This document shows, piece by piece, positions 8,329 to 17,399 of a stretch of 64,000 bases of DNA (position 1 is its first letter; each line of letters starts with the position of its first letter). The notes under the pieces were generated by a model. That model saw only the letters and a program-made list of their open reading frames with translations, was not told the DNA's origin and did not search any database. A program made the translations under genes and the position numbers. Source of the DNA: Hyalangium gracile (GTDB lineage: Bacteria; Myxococcota; Myxococcia; Myxococcales; Myxococcaceae); NCBI RefSeq assembly GCF_020103725.1, contig NZ_JAHXBG010000001.1, positions 620,001 to 684,000 of the forward strand. Reading direction: 5' to 3'.

Positions 8329-9891
8329 ATGAACTATTCCCACTTTCGACGAGTCTCCTCCCTTCGCCGTTCGTGTCCCTCTTTCTCCTGGCTGCCTTTC
8401 GTGGGTCTGCTGGTCGCTCTCTCGGCAGCGGCGGCACACGCCGCGGATGAAGGCATCGGCGCGCAGGCCCGGCCGAACCTGGCCTTCGCCGACGTGGCGC
8501 CGGTGCGCACGTTCCACGTGGCGGTGAATGGGAGCGACGGAAACCCGGGGACGGCCTCGAGCCCATGGCGGACGATCAACTACGCGGTCACCCGCCTGCG
8601 TGCTGGCGAGGCGGCCTACGTGCACGCCGGCACCTACTCCGAGCGGGTCGTCATCCACTCGAACGACGGCACGGCCACGGCGCCCATCCAGCTGCTGGCG
8701 GCTCCCAACGAGGCGCGGCCGGTGATTCGCGGCGGGGACTCGAAGACGGGCCCGATGGTCCGCATCACGCGCAGCTACTGGGTGGTCTCCGGCTTCAACA
8801 TCCAGCCGGCGGGCAGCCAGGTGCAGGGCGTGGCGTTCGAGGGTGCGCGCTTCGTCGTGGTGCGCGACTCGGAGGTCTCGGGCGGGACGGGCCCCTCGGC
8901 GGTGGTGTTCCACCGGGGCGCCAGTGACATCGGCTTCCTGCGCAACAAGGTGCACGACTACACCTTCGGCTCGCACGACAGCCACGGGATGCTGGTGCTG
9001 CCGGACACCGCGCGCATCCTCATCCAGGGCAACGAGTCCTGGGGCAACGGCGGAGACTCGTTCCAGTGCCAGGGCACGGACACCGCCTCGGGCACCGCGC
9101 TGCCCATCGACATCACCGTGGAGAACAACCGCTTCCACGAGGACCGGGAGAACGCGGTGGACATCAAGACGTGCGACCGCGTCACCGTGCGCAACAACAA
9201 GTTCTACGGCTACCGCCCCACCTCCACCGCGCCGCAGGGGGACGCCATGGTCGTCCACTGCTCGGCGCGCCGCATCCTCGTGGAGGGCAACCGCATGTGG
9301 AACAACGGGCGGGGCATCGCGCTGGGCGGCACGCAGATCTGGCGCGAGCCGGTGACGGACGTCATCATCCGCCGCAACCTCGTGTTCGACAGCACCACGT
9401 CCGGGGGCGGCAAGGGCGAGGGCCTGAACGTGGGCACCAGCCGGCGCGTGCGCGTGCACCACAACACCTTCGCCTTCATCCCCATGGGCGCCATCCGGGT
9501 GGCGGACAGCTCCAACGGCCCCCCGGAGTCCACCGAGCTCTACAACAACATCCTCTATGCCACCCCGCGCGCGCTGGACGTGGCCCTGGCCACCACGGTG
9601 GGCTTCAAGTCGGACGGGAACGTGGCCTACCAGGCGGGCAGCGACTCCGTCTTCCGCGTGGACGGGCGCTCCACCACCCTGAGCGCGTGGCGCTCGGCGA
9701 CGCGGCAGGATGGCTCGAGCCGCATGGCGGATCCGCTCTTCGTGAGCGAGCCGCGGGCCAATGACTTCTACACGCTGCCGGGCTCGCCGGCCCGGGACAT
9801 GGCCCTGCCGCTGCTCATCCCGGCGCCGCCGCTGCTCACCGGTCCGTGTGGGACGGGGCTGGACGCGGGCTTCCTGGAGTCCTGCACCTGA
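8329..9891 (+). CDS. secreted right-handed parallel beta-helix protein (DUF1565-like)
   Basis: 520 residues. The ATG at 8329 gives a start with a long signal peptide (SFSWLPFVGLLVALSAAAAHAAD). Next is the DUF1565-type opening FHVAVNGSDGNPGTASSPWRTINYAV, then a series of beta-helix rungs of the form ITVENNRFHEDRENAVDIK, VTVRNNKFYG and ILVEGNRMWNNGRGIAL, typical of pectate-lyase-like or carbohydrate-binding solenoids. No catalytic residues can be assigned. It is transcribed away from the M16 operon and followed by a strong hairpin. Confidence 0.85.
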   Translation: MNYSHFRRVSSLRRSCPSFSWLPFVGLLVALSAAAAHAADEGIGAQARPNLAFADVAPVRTFHVAVNGSDGNPGTASSPWRTINYAVTRLRAGEAAYVHAGTYSERVVIHSNDGTATAPIQLLAAPNEARPVIRGGDSKTGPMVRITRSYWVVSGFNIQPAGSQVQGVAFEGARFVVVRDSEVSGGTGPSAVVFHRGASDIGFLRNKVHDYTFGSHDSHGMLVLPDTARILIQGNESWGNGGDSFQCQGTDTASGTALPIDITVENNRFHEDRENAVDIKTCDRVTVRNNKFYGYRPTSTAPQGDAMVVHCSARRILVEGNRMWNNGRGIALGGTQIWREPVTDVIIRRNLVFDSTTSGGGKGEGLNVGTSRRVRVHHNTFAFIPMGAIRVADSSNGPPESTELYNNILYATPRALDVALATTVGFKSDGNVAYQAGSDSVFRVDGRSTTLSAWRSATRQDGSSRMADPLFVSEPRANDFYTLPGSPARDMALPLLIPAPPLLTGPCGTGLDAGFLESCT

Positions 9892-9900
9892 AAAAGACAA

Positions 9901-9942
9901 CAGCCGTGATGCTCTCCGGGGGCTGAAAGAGCATCACGGCTG
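9901..9942. terminator. strong hairpin after the beta-helix gene
   Basis: Perfect 15-bp stem CAGCCGTGATGCTCT with its complement, 12-nt loop. The A-rich run GAAAAAGACAA lies to its left, so a T-tract would follow the stem for transcription entering from the right (minus strand); rightward transcription has no T-tract. It may work in both directions. Confidence 0.8.
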
Positions 9943-10308
9943 CTGGAATACCACGGGTCGTCCAGGCATCGGTGTCGGGGAATCCGATGCCTGGGGGGCG
10001 GTGCCCCGCGGCTTGCTGCGATTCACCTCTTCATCACGTCCTTGGCTCCTGCCTGCGCCTTTGGATCGGTCGGTGGCAGGTGCCTCGGCTGCTTCTGGGA
10101 AAAAGACCCGGAAATATTCGATCCGGCCACATCCCTCGAGAGGTAGGAGGTGAGCGCAGGCCTGCCTCCGGGGTAGTTCCACTCGGAAGCCGAGCCTTTT
10201 CGCGGGGCGGGTGGGCGGAAGGGCAGGCAACGGGGGTGGGAGGATGCGGGCGGAGGGGGTCGCTATCCTGGGCCCATCCGCCCTGAAATCCGGAGCCTGG
10301 AGGAACCC
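9943..10308. other. 366-bp intergenic region, no gene seen
   Basis: Neither strand shows a convincing coding pattern. It must contain the promoter of the secretin N-domain gene, whose Shine-Dalgarno (GGAGGAA) is at its end. Confidence 0.5.
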
Positions 10309-10827
10309 ATGAGCCTCGTTCGTGTCGTCCTCGCCGTGGGGGTGCTGCTGTGTATGCCAGCCCTGGCGGACCCGCCTCGCGCAGACTCCAAGCGCATCAC
10401 CATCGATGTGGTGAAGGCGGACATCCATGACGTGCTGCGGATGCTGGCGGAGTACGGCCGGCTCAACGTGGTGGTGTCCGACGAGGTGCAGGGCAAGGTG
10501 ACGCTGCGGCTGCGGAACGTGCCATGGCGAGAGGCGCTCGACACCGTGCTTGCTTCCCACGGGCTGGGCAAGGAGCTGAAGGGCAACGTGCTGCGCGTGG
10601 CGCCCATGAAGCGGCTGACCGAGGAAGCCGAGTCCCGCGCGAAGGTGAAGCAGGCGCGCGAGGAGGCGGCACCGCTGAACACCTACCTCATCCCGGTGAG
10701 CCACGCGCGGGCGTCGGACCTGCTGCCACACGTGCAGGCGCAGCTCTCGCCGCGTGGCCGTGCCAGCGTGGACGCGCGGACCAACACCCTCATCGTGACG
10801 GACGTGGCGCCGGTGGAGCTGCCGTAG
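10309..10827 (+). CDS. secretin/TonB N-domain protein without a pore domain
   Basis: 172 residues with a signal peptide (MSLVRVVLAVGVLLCMPALA). Residues about 27-100 form an STN domain (ITIDVVKADIHDVLRMLAEYGRLNVVV, then VTLRLRNVPWREALDTVLASHGLG). Residues about 122-170 form a secretin_N/NolW-like domain (TYLIPVSHARASDLLPHVQAQLSPRG..VDARTNTLIVTDV). These are the periplasmic modules of PilQ, but the beta-barrel secretin domain is absent and the gene ends cleanly. It may be an accessory of a type IV pilus or type II/III secretin, or a duplicated fragment. Confidence 0.8.
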   Translation: MSLVRVVLAVGVLLCMPALADPPRADSKRITIDVVKADIHDVLRMLAEYGRLNVVVSDEVQGKVTLRLRNVPWREALDTVLASHGLGKELKGNVLRVAPMKRLTEEAESRAKVKQAREEAAPLNTYLIPVSHARASDLLPHVQAQLSPRGRASVDARTNTLIVTDVAPVELP

Positions 10828-10961
10828 CGCGCTTCGTCCTCTGGCTCGGCTTCCGGGTTGGTGCTCCGGGCACCGGACGGGAGCGAGCCCCTCGCTCGGG
10901 TGCCTCCGGACGTGGCGGTGTCCACGCTCCAAGGAGCGACGCACTCACGAGGAGGACGATC

Positions 10962-11936
10962 ATGGCGACAGAGCGAGGAGAGAACATCCAGGACATCGGG
11001 CCGGAGACGGGCGGGACACGTCGAATCATCACGCCAGAGACCCGAGCTCAGCGCAGCGAGTCACGGGCGGCGCAGACCTATGCCTTCTTCCTGAGGGACC
11101 TGGAGGCCAAAGGCCTGGACCGCAAACTGGCCGAGCAGGCGATCCAGTCGGTGCTCTGCGTGATGGAGCAGCGGCTGATGACGGACGAGGCGCGGCACAT
11201 GGAAGCGCAGCTACCGAGGAAGGTGGTGGCGCTGCTGGAGCGGTGCGAGCGGCACAAGGAGCATCCCTACCGGAAGTTCGGCCGGATGGAGCTCTTGGGC
11301 ATGGTGTCCGAGGACCTGGGAGTGGACATCAAGGAGGCCGAGCGCATCACCTGCGCGGTGTTGGCGACGGTGCGTGAGCACATCACCGAGGGAGAGGCGA
11401 TGGACGTGCTGGGCCAGCTGCCGCACGAACTGCGCACGCTCTGGGAGTTCAACGGAGCGAGTACCCCTCGGCACGGGCTGAGAGGCCAGCACGGGAGGAC
11501 GGGCCGGCACGTGGAAGAGGTGATGACGCGGGATGTGGAGGTAGTGCACCCGGAGGACACGCTGCGCGAGGTGGCGGAGAAGATGCGTACGCTGAACGTG
11601 GGCCCCATCCCGGTGTGTGACGGGGAGCGGCTGCAGGGCATCATCACGGACCGGGACATCGTGGTGCGAGCGGTGGCGCAGGGGATGGACTGCAACACCA
11701 CGCCGGTGTCGCGGGTGATGACGGAGGAGGTGGAGTGGATCTACTCCGACGAGGACGTGGGGATGGCGGCGGCGCGGATGAGGGATGAGCAGATCCGCCG
11801 GCTGCTGGTGGTGGACCGGGACAAGAAGCTGGTGGGCATCCTGTCGCTGGGAGACATCTCCGAGGCAATGGGCCAGCCCGAGGCCGGCCGCACGCTGGAG
11901 GCCATCTCCGAGCCCTCGCAGCCGATGGCCCACTGA
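10962..11936 (+). CDS. DUF2267 + tandem CBS domain protein
   Basis: 324 residues. ATG 10962 follows GAGGAGGA. Residues about 40-155 form a DUF2267 domain (TYAFFLRDLEAKGLDRKLAEQAIQSVLCVMEQRL...EAMDVLGQLPHELRTLW). Residues about 180-310 hold two CBS motifs (VEEVMTRDVEVVHPEDTLREVAEKM and VMTEEVEWIYSDEDVGMAAARM, each ending with a GI(I/L)-type strand and an ITDRDI- or LGDIS-type turn). CBS pairs bind adenine nucleotides; DUF2267 function is unknown. Cytoplasmic; convergent with dnaA. Confidence 0.88.
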   Translation: MATERGENIQDIGPETGGTRRIITPETRAQRSESRAAQTYAFFLRDLEAKGLDRKLAEQAIQSVLCVMEQRLMTDEARHMEAQLPRKVVALLERCERHKEHPYRKFGRMELLGMVSEDLGVDIKEAERITCAVLATVREHITEGEAMDVLGQLPHELRTLWEFNGASTPRHGLRGQHGRTGRHVEEVMTRDVEVVHPEDTLREVAEKMRTLNVGPIPVCDGERLQGIITDRDIVVRAVAQGMDCNTTPVSRVMTEEVEWIYSDEDVGMAAARMRDEQIRRLLVVDRDKKLVGILSLGDISEAMGQPEAGRTLEAISEPSQPMAH

Positions 11937-11973
11937 GGCAACGAGGGGGACGGCAGCTCCGGGGCTGGGCGAC

Positions 11974-13326
11974 TCACCCGCCGCCCAGCTTCTCCTCGAG
12001 CTCCTCGAGCTCGCGCTTCACCGCGGGGTCCGTCTCCCGGGCCGCCTCGATCTTCCGCACCGAGGAGATGACCGTGGAGTGGTCCTTGTTGAAGCGCGAG
12101 GCAATCTCCGGGAACGAGCTCTTCGTCAGCTTGCGGCACAGGTACATGGCCACCTGGCGCGCGTGGGCCAGGGCCTTGTGGCGCCGGTCCTCCTTGAGCG
12201 CCTCCACCGTCAGCTTGTAGTACCGGGCCACCTCGCGCTGGATGACTTCCACATCCACCACGCGGCTTGCGGGCAGGATGTCCTTGAGCACCTGCGAGGC
12301 GAACTCCACCGTCACCGGCTGGCGCGACAGGCTGTGGATGGCCGACAGCTTCACCAGCGCCCCTTCCAGCTCGCGCACGTTCTTCTGGATGTGCCGCGCG
12401 ATGAAGTGCGCCACGTCGTCCGGCAGCGACAGCCGCTCGGCCTCCGCCTTCTTCTGGAGGATGGCCACCCGCGTCTCGTAGTTCGGCTCGCGGATGTCCG
12501 TAATCAGCCCCATGGTGAACCGGCTGCGCAGCCGCTCCTCCAGGCCCGGAATCTCCGAGGGCAGCGTGTCGCTGGTGAGGACGATGGCCTTGTTCAGCTC
12601 GTAGAGCGTGTTGAAGGTGTAGAAGAACTCCTTCTGCGTCTCCTCGCGCTTGCCCAGGAACTGGATGTCGTCGATGAGCAGCACGTCGCACTCCTCGCGG
12701 AACTTCCGCCGGAAGTCCGCCATGCGGTGCTCGCGCACGCTCTCCACGTACTCGTTGGTGAACTGCTCGCTGGACAGGTACACCACGCGCTGGGACGGGT
12801 CCTTCTCCCAGATGTGGTTGCCCACCGCATGGAGCAGGTGCGTCTTGCCCAGCCCCGTGCCTCCATAGATATAGAGGGGGTTGTAGTTGTGGCCCGGCTT
12901 GTCGGCCACCGCCGCCGCGGCCGCCGCCGGCAGCTGGTTCGAGTCCGACACCACGAAGGTAGCAAAGGTGAACCGGACACTCAGCCGGGGCGGCCGGGCC
13001 AGGTTCTCCTTGACTGGCGGTGCGGGAAGCAGGTTCACCGAGGCGGAGGACTCCACCACCACCTCATAGGCCACTTTGGCCAGCCCCTCCCCTACCCGGG
13101 CCAGGGTTGCCTCCAGCAGCGCGCGGTAGTGGTCGTCCACCCAGTCGCGGAAGAAGCGATCAGGAACGCCCAGCACCAGCGCACCCTCACGTACATCCAA
13201 CGCCCGCATCCGCTCCAGCCAGGTCAGCGCATACGTCTTCCCCTCTTGCCGGAGGGTATCCAGCGTCCGGGCCCAGATAATTCCAGCACTTGGCGGCGTA
13301 CTCAGAGCTTCTGCGAGGGCACTCAC
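11974..13326 (-). CDS. dnaA: chromosomal replication initiator protein DnaA
   Basis: 450 residues with the full DnaA architecture: domain I at the N terminus (ARTLDTLRQEGKTYALTWLERM), short linker, AAA+ domain with Walker A (GGTGLGKTHLLHAVGNH) and Walker B (LLIDDIQFL), sensor residues and the C-terminal helix-turn-helix signature (RFNKDHSTVISSVRKIE). It binds DnaA boxes and opens the origin. It points leftward, divergent from the rpmH-rnpA-yidC block, the classical origin gene order. Confidence 0.98.
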   Translation of the reverse strand: MSALAEALSTPPSAGIIWARTLDTLRQEGKTYALTWLERMRALDVREGALVLGVPDRFFRDWVDDHYRALLEATLARVGEGLAKVAYEVVVESSASVNLLPAPPVKENLARPPRLSVRFTFATFVVSDSNQLPAAAAAAVADKPGHNYNPLYIYGGTGLGKTHLLHAVGNHIWEKDPSQRVVYLSSEQFTNEYVESVREHRMADFRRKFREECDVLLIDDIQFLGKREETQKEFFYTFNTLYELNKAIVLTSDTLPSEIPGLEERLRSRFTMGLITDIREPNYETRVAILQKKAEAERLSLPDDVAHFIARHIQKNVRELEGALVKLSAIHSLSRQPVTVEFASQVLKDILPASRVVDVEVIQREVARYYKLTVEALKEDRRHKALAHARQVAMYLCRKLTKSSFPEIASRFNKDHSTVISSVRKIEAARETDPAVKRELEELEEKLGGG

Positions 13327-13706
13327 GCGTGTCTCGGGGATGCAAAATCGGCCACGGGCCGAGGGCCGACCGTGCTAACAAACGCACAGTGGACGATCAA
13401 GGACCTGAGTCAAAGCACCGGAAAGCCGATGGTTTCTGGTGACGTTTTTGATCGGCAACCGCCATGCCGCCGTGACGGAATTGTGGTGGCCACACCCCGA
13501 CCCCCCAGGTCTTGGGGGCGCTTGCCTGGGCTTCACTCGGAGTGTGGAACGCGCAAAAAGAGCGGGGCTGATCGGGCGGCCGAGCACGGATGTGGGCCTG
13601 TCATGACGTCCAACGTTGACTTGGGTGGGGGAACGGGTTACGAGCGCCGCCTTTTCCCAAGGCCGCGCCGGATCAGAGGTGCCGCCGGAGTTTCAGGAGT
13701 TCAGTC
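13327..13706. other. dnaA-rpmH intergenic region (possible origin region and divergent promoters)
   Basis: 380 bp without a gene. The dnaA-rpmH gap is a common origin site, but I found no exact TTATCCACA box here, only weak ones such as TGTGGAACG about 13545. It contains A+T-richer patches (GCAAAATCGG, GTGACGTTTTTGATCGG). It must also carry the promoters for dnaA and rpmH. Confidence 0.45.
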
Positions 13707-13865
13707 ATGGCCAAGGCCAAGCGCACGTATCAGCCGTCGAAGGTGAAGCGCAATCGCACGCACGGGTTCCGCAAGCGCAACAGCACGCGCGCCGGACGCG
13801 AGGTCCTCAAGCGTCGTCGGGCGAAGGGCCGCAAGCGCCTGGTGGTGTCCGCGCCGAAGAAGTAA
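13707..13865 (+). CDS. rpmH: 50S ribosomal protein L34
   Basis: 52 residues, the usual size for L34, rich in Lys and Arg, with the family core [21 protein letters not shown] followed by [17 protein letters not shown] ribosome-binding site (CAGGAG) precedes the ATG. It is the first gene of the block leading to rnpA and yidC. The product is a structural component of the large ribosomal subunit. Confidence 0.97.
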   Translation: MAKAKRTYQPSKVKRNRTHGFRKRNSTRAGREVLKRRRAKGRKRLVVSAPKK

Positions 13866-13879
13866 GCCCAGAGGCACTC

Positions 13880-14284
13880 GTGACGGACGCGGGCGCGGGG
13901 GCAGCACGCCAGGGAGAAGGCTTCCCCAAGGCCCTGCGCCTGCTGCGCCGCCACGAGTTCCTCCAGGTCCAGGAGGGTGGGCAGAAGCTGTCGCATGACT
14001 GCCTGCTCGCCCTGGTGAAGCGCAATGGCCGGCCGTACACCCGGCTGGGGCTCACCGTGTCCAGCAAGGTAGGCAACGCGGTGGTGCGCGTGCGCCTGCG
14101 CCGCCTGCTGCGCGAGCTGTTCCGCAAGCGGCGTGGGCAATGGCCCGCCGGGCTGGACGTGGTGTTGGTGGTGCGTTCCTCGGGGAAGGATGTCTCCTTC
14201 GCTGAAATGGCACGTGCCTTCGACGGTGTTACCCGCAAGCTGCAGCGCCTGTCTCCCGCCACGCCAGGAGGGGCTTCCAAATGA
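13880..14284 (+). CDS. rnpA: ribonuclease P protein component
   Basis: 134 residues from GTG 13880, 14 bp after rpmH. The RnpA core is clear: [17 protein letters not shown], then [28 protein letters not shown], which contains the RNR-box region, here with VRVRLRR in place of the usual RNRxKR, and the late segment [18 protein letters not shown]. It assists the RNase P RNA in 5' processing of pre-tRNA. The stop overlaps the yidD start (ATGA). Confidence 0.94.
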   Translation: MTDAGAGAARQGEGFPKALRLLRRHEFLQVQEGGQKLSHDCLLALVKRNGRPYTRLGLTVSSKVGNAVVRVRLRRLLRELFRKRRGQWPAGLDVVLVVRSSGKDVSFAEMARAFDGVTRKLQRLSPATPGGASK

Positions 14285-14499
14285 GTCCGCTCGCCTTCCT
14301 CCTCGCCCTGCCCATCCGCTTCTACCGGCGGTTCATCGGGCCGCTGCTGCCGAAGGTGTGCCGCTTCCACCCCTCGTGCTCCGCGTACGCGCTCCAGGCG
14401 CTGGAGAAGCACGGCGGCCTCAAGGGCTCCTGGCTCACGGTGCGGCGCCTTTCGCGGTGTCACCCCTTCCACCCTGGTGGCCTGGATCCGGTGCCTTGA
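14281..14499 (+). CDS. yidD: membrane protein insertion efficiency factor YidD
   Basis: 72 residues, beginning with an amphipathic helix ([21 protein letters not shown]) and containing the family signature [19 protein letters not shown] followed by [24 protein letters not shown]. The three conserved Cys are present. It acts at the inner membrane with YidC. Translationally coupled to rnpA by a 4-bp overlap. Confidence 0.97.
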   Translation: MSPLAFLLALPIRFYRRFIGPLLPKVCRFHPSCSAYALQALEKHGGLKGSWLTVRRLSRCHPFHPGGLDPVP

Positions 14500-14547
14500 G
14501 CCCGGCGGCCGCCCCGTCCTGCCCTCTCCGCCGCGAGAGGGGACCTT

Positions 14548-16359
14548 ATGAACCTTCCTGACGATCCCTTCTCACCCGACTCGAACGACTCGCAGAAGCG
14601 GCTGATGATTGCGCTCGGCCTGTCCTTCGTGGCCGTCACCTTCTACATGCTCGTGCTGGCCCCCCAGCAGCAGCCGCCACCCGCCGTGGCGAGCGCGGAC
14701 GGGGGTGTCATCGAGGGCCCGGCGGACGCGGGCGCGTTGGCCGCGGCCCCGCAGCAGCCCGGGAGCACGCCCGAGGTGACGGCGCCAGGCACGCCAGCGG
14801 CGGAGCCGGAGCTGGCGGTGCAGACGGTGCAGCGCACGCGCCAGGAGGCCGTGTACGCCTTCTCCAACGAGGGCGCGGGCTTCACCTCCGCGGAGCTGCA
14901 GGGCCCGAAGATGCGCGAGCAGCAGACGCTGGGCATCGCCGAGGGCTACAAGAAGCTGTTCGGCGCGGAGCTGCCGCCGCCGCCGCAGATGAACCTGGTG
15001 CGGCCGGTGCCGGGCCAGCCGCTGCCGCTGTCGCTGTCCATCGAGGGCGCCGCGCCGCTGCCGGCCAACACGCGCTGGGCGGTGGCCGAGACGGGCCAGG
15101 ACAGCGTCTCCTTCACCACGCGCCGCGGGCCGTGGGAGGTGACCAAGACGCTGGCGTGGCCGCACGCGGGCTTCGAGCTGGCCTACACGGTGCAAGTGAA
15201 GAACACCTCCGGCCAGGCGCTCACGGGTGAGCTGCAGCTGCACCACAACCGCGCCATCGATCCGAACTTCGAGCACGCGCCGTCCTTCTTCGGCGGGGTG
15301 GGCAACCAGAGCCGCGCGGCGTGCCACGTGGGCGAGGACCTGTACAAGCTGGTGCCGGACGAGGATCCGCCGGAGATTGCCCAGGGTCCGGTGCACTACT
15401 TCGGCATCGACCAGCAGTACTTCCTGTCCATGCTCTACCCGATGGAGGGGCCTCGGCCGGGGCGCTGCGTGCTGACGGCCACGCCCACGGCGCGCCAGGT
15501 GATGACGGCCTTCCCGCTCTCGGTGGGCGCCGGCGAGACGGTGACGCTGAAGTTCGGCGGCTGGTTCGGCCCGAAGGATCCGGACTTCCTGCTGCCCGTG
15601 CCGGGCCCCCAGGTGCTGAGCAGCACGGGGATGACGGCGGCGGCGTGGCACCCCACGCTCGAGAAGACGGTGGACTTCGGCATCTGGGAGCTCATCTGCA
15701 AGGTGCTCCTGTTCTTCATGAAGAAGTTCCACGCGCTCACCGGCAACTGGGGCGTGGCCATCATCCTGCTCACCGTGCTGGTGAAGCTCGTGCTGCTGCC
15801 GCTGACCTACAAGTCCATGGTCGGCATGGAGGCGGTGAAGGAGCTCCAGCCGAAGATGGAGGAGCTCAAGAAGAAGTACGCGGATGACCGCGAGCGGATG
15901 AACATGGAGGTGATGAAGCTGTACCAGCAGGCGAAGGTGAACCCGCTGGGCGGTTGCCTGCCCCTGCTCATCCAGATGCCGGTGTGGATCGCCCTGTTCA
16001 CCTCGCTGCGCAACAGCTTCGACATCTACTGGGAGCCCTTCTTCGGCCCGGTGTGGAACGACTTGACGTACAAGGACCCCACCTACCTGCTGCCCCTGGC
16101 GCTGGGCGTGTCGATGATCATCACCCAGAAGATGCAGCCGCAGATGATGGATGCGGCCCAGGCGCGCATCATGATCTGGGTGATGCCCATCATCTTCACG
16201 GCGACGCTGCTGCAGTACCCGGCGGGCCTGTCGCTCTACATCTTCACCAACAACCTCCTCTCCATCGGTCAGCAGTACGGGTTGAGGAAGTGGCTGGACA
16301 GGCAGAAGCTCAAGCGCGGGGGAGCACCGGTGGAAGCCGTGGGAGGCAAGCGCAAGTGA
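14548..16359 (+). CDS. yidC: membrane protein insertase YidC/Oxa1
   Basis: 603 residues, long Gram-negative type. It starts with a transmembrane helix (LMIALGLSFVAVTFYMLVLAP), a Pro/Ala-rich linker, a large periplasmic beta-supersandwich domain (about 90-370), then the Oxa1 core of five helices from about 375 (GNWGVAIILLTVLVKLVLLPLTYKSM, NPLGGCLPLLIQMPVWIALF). The conserved hydrophilic-groove Arg is probably the K/R in VKLVLLPLTYKS. It inserts inner-membrane proteins alone or with Sec. Its stop overlaps the GTG of the next gene. Confidence 0.97.
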   Translation: MNLPDDPFSPDSNDSQKRLMIALGLSFVAVTFYMLVLAPQQQPPPAVASADGGVIEGPADAGALAAAPQQPGSTPEVTAPGTPAAEPELAVQTVQRTRQEAVYAFSNEGAGFTSAELQGPKMREQQTLGIAEGYKKLFGAELPPPPQMNLVRPVPGQPLPLSLSIEGAAPLPANTRWAVAETGQDSVSFTTRRGPWEVTKTLAWPHAGFELAYTVQVKNTSGQALTGELQLHHNRAIDPNFEHAPSFFGGVGNQSRAACHVGEDLYKLVPDEDPPEIAQGPVHYFGIDQQYFLSMLYPMEGPRPGRCVLTATPTARQVMTAFPLSVGAGETVTLKFGGWFGPKDPDFLLPVPGPQVLSSTGMTAAAWHPTLEKTVDFGIWELICKVLLFFMKKFHALTGNWGVAIILLTVLVKLVLLPLTYKSMVGMEAVKELQPKMEELKKKYADDRERMNMEVMKLYQQAKVNPLGGCLPLLIQMPVWIALFTSLRNSFDIYWEPFFGPVWNDLTYKDPTYLLPLALGVSMIITQKMQPQMMDAAQARIMIWVMPIIFTATLLQYPAGLSLYIFTNNLLSIGQQYGLRKWLDRQKLKRGGAPVEAVGGKRK

Positions 16360-17141
16360 GCGAGCAGGCCCTACCGCAGCAGCAGCCGCCCTCGGGTGCC
16401 AACGGCGGTGGCACCACGCGCTCCCGGGTGGAGCGGCTCCTCACCGACATCCTCGGGCTGATGGGCTACCCGGCGCGGCTGGAGTTCCAGGATGCCTCCG
16501 ATGGCAGCCTGGCCGTGGCGCTCCACTTCGAGTCCGGCGCGCCTGCGGGGGTGGAGACCGGCAAGCGCAGCCAGGTGGTGGACTCGCTCCAGTTCCTGCT
16601 CAACAAGATGCTCCACCGCCCGGGCGTCGAGCGGCGGTGGGTGCTGCTGGGCGCTGGCGTCTTCCCCGAGCCCCGGCCGCGCAAGGAGCCGCAGGCTCCC
16701 GCGCCTGCTCCTGGTTCGAACGGGGCCGCGGCCGCCGCTCCCGCGCCACGCCAGCCTCCGCCTCCCAAGGCCCAGGCGCAGGCGCCCGCTCCGTCCGCGC
16801 CTCCCAAGGCCGCCAAGGCTCCGGCGCCCGCTGCGGCACCGGCCAGACGCGCGGAGGCGGATGAGCGCACGGTGGAGGTGAGCGAGGATGCGGCGCTGAA
16901 GGAGGCTGCCCGTCAGCTGGCCGGGAAGGCAGCCACCCTGGGGCGCTTCTATGCCATCGCCGCTATGAAGGTGGAGGACAGGGCTCGCGTCTTGAAGGCC
17001 GTGGAGGGTGTGACGGGCGTGGCGGTGGCGGGCGAGGGCGAGGGCCGGTGTCGCCGGGTGGTGTTCACTCCGGAGAAGCCGGCGCCGCTGCCTCGCAAGC
17101 TCCTGCTGCCGGATGATGACGAGGACGACTTCGAGGGCTGA
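16356..17141 (+). CDS. jag: Jag/KhpB-like KH-R3H RNA-binding protein
   Basis: 261 residues from a GTG overlapping the yidC stop. Residues about 20-90 match the Jag KH domain (SRVERLLTDILGLMGYPARLEF...GKRSQVVDSLQFLLNKMLHRPG). The middle (about 105-165) is a Pro/Ala-rich disordered linker. The C-terminal part (about 170-245) is R3H-like but degenerate. Its position after yidC is the standard one for Jag. Members bind RNA and affect membrane-protein and division-gene expression in other bacteria. Confidence 0.85.
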   Translation: MSEQALPQQQPPSGANGGGTTRSRVERLLTDILGLMGYPARLEFQDASDGSLAVALHFESGAPAGVETGKRSQVVDSLQFLLNKMLHRPGVERRWVLLGAGVFPEPRPRKEPQAPAPAPGSNGAAAAAPAPRQPPPPKAQAQAPAPSAPPKAAKAPAPAAAPARRAEADERTVEVSEDAALKEAARQLAGKAATLGRFYAIAAMKVEDRARVLKAVEGVTGVAVAGEGEGRCRRVVFTPEKPAPLPRKLLLPDDDEDDFEG

Positions 17142-17171
17142 GTCCGTTTCGCTCGGCCTGCAGGAGAGGAT

Positions 17172-17399
17172 ATGGGCAAGGCGAAGTCTCTGAAGGACAA
17201 GTTGTTCGGCGCGGCCGTGCTGAAGATGAGCTTCCGCCTGCGCGGGGACGAGGACTCTCCGGCCTTCAAGTTCGTCTACCCGGGCGTGCTCCGAGACCTC
17301 GAGCTGGAGGACGGCGCGGTGGAGAAGTACATCGAGGAGAACCGCGAGGCCGTGGAGAAGGCCGCTCGCGGCTCCTCGCCGGCTCCTGGCGCGCGGTGA
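17172..17399 (+). CDS. conserved small hypothetical protein between jag and mnmE (75 aa)
   Basis: 75 residues, soluble, charged (starts MGKAKSLKDKLFGAAVLK, contains KFVYPGVLRDLELEDGAVEKYIEENREAVEKA). ATG 17172 has AGGAGAGG upstream. It lies inside the operon with a GTGA overlap to mnmE, so it is very probably translated. I do not know the family. Confidence 0.75.
   Translation: MGKAKSLKDKLFGAAVLKMSFRLRGDEDSPAFKFVYPGVLRDLELEDGAVEKYIEENREAVEKAARGSSPAPGAR

Noticed and set aside
8511-8524. Possible isolated parS site in the beta-helix gene
   Set aside because: Only the left half and centre match (GTTCCACGTGGCGG); three mismatches at the right end.
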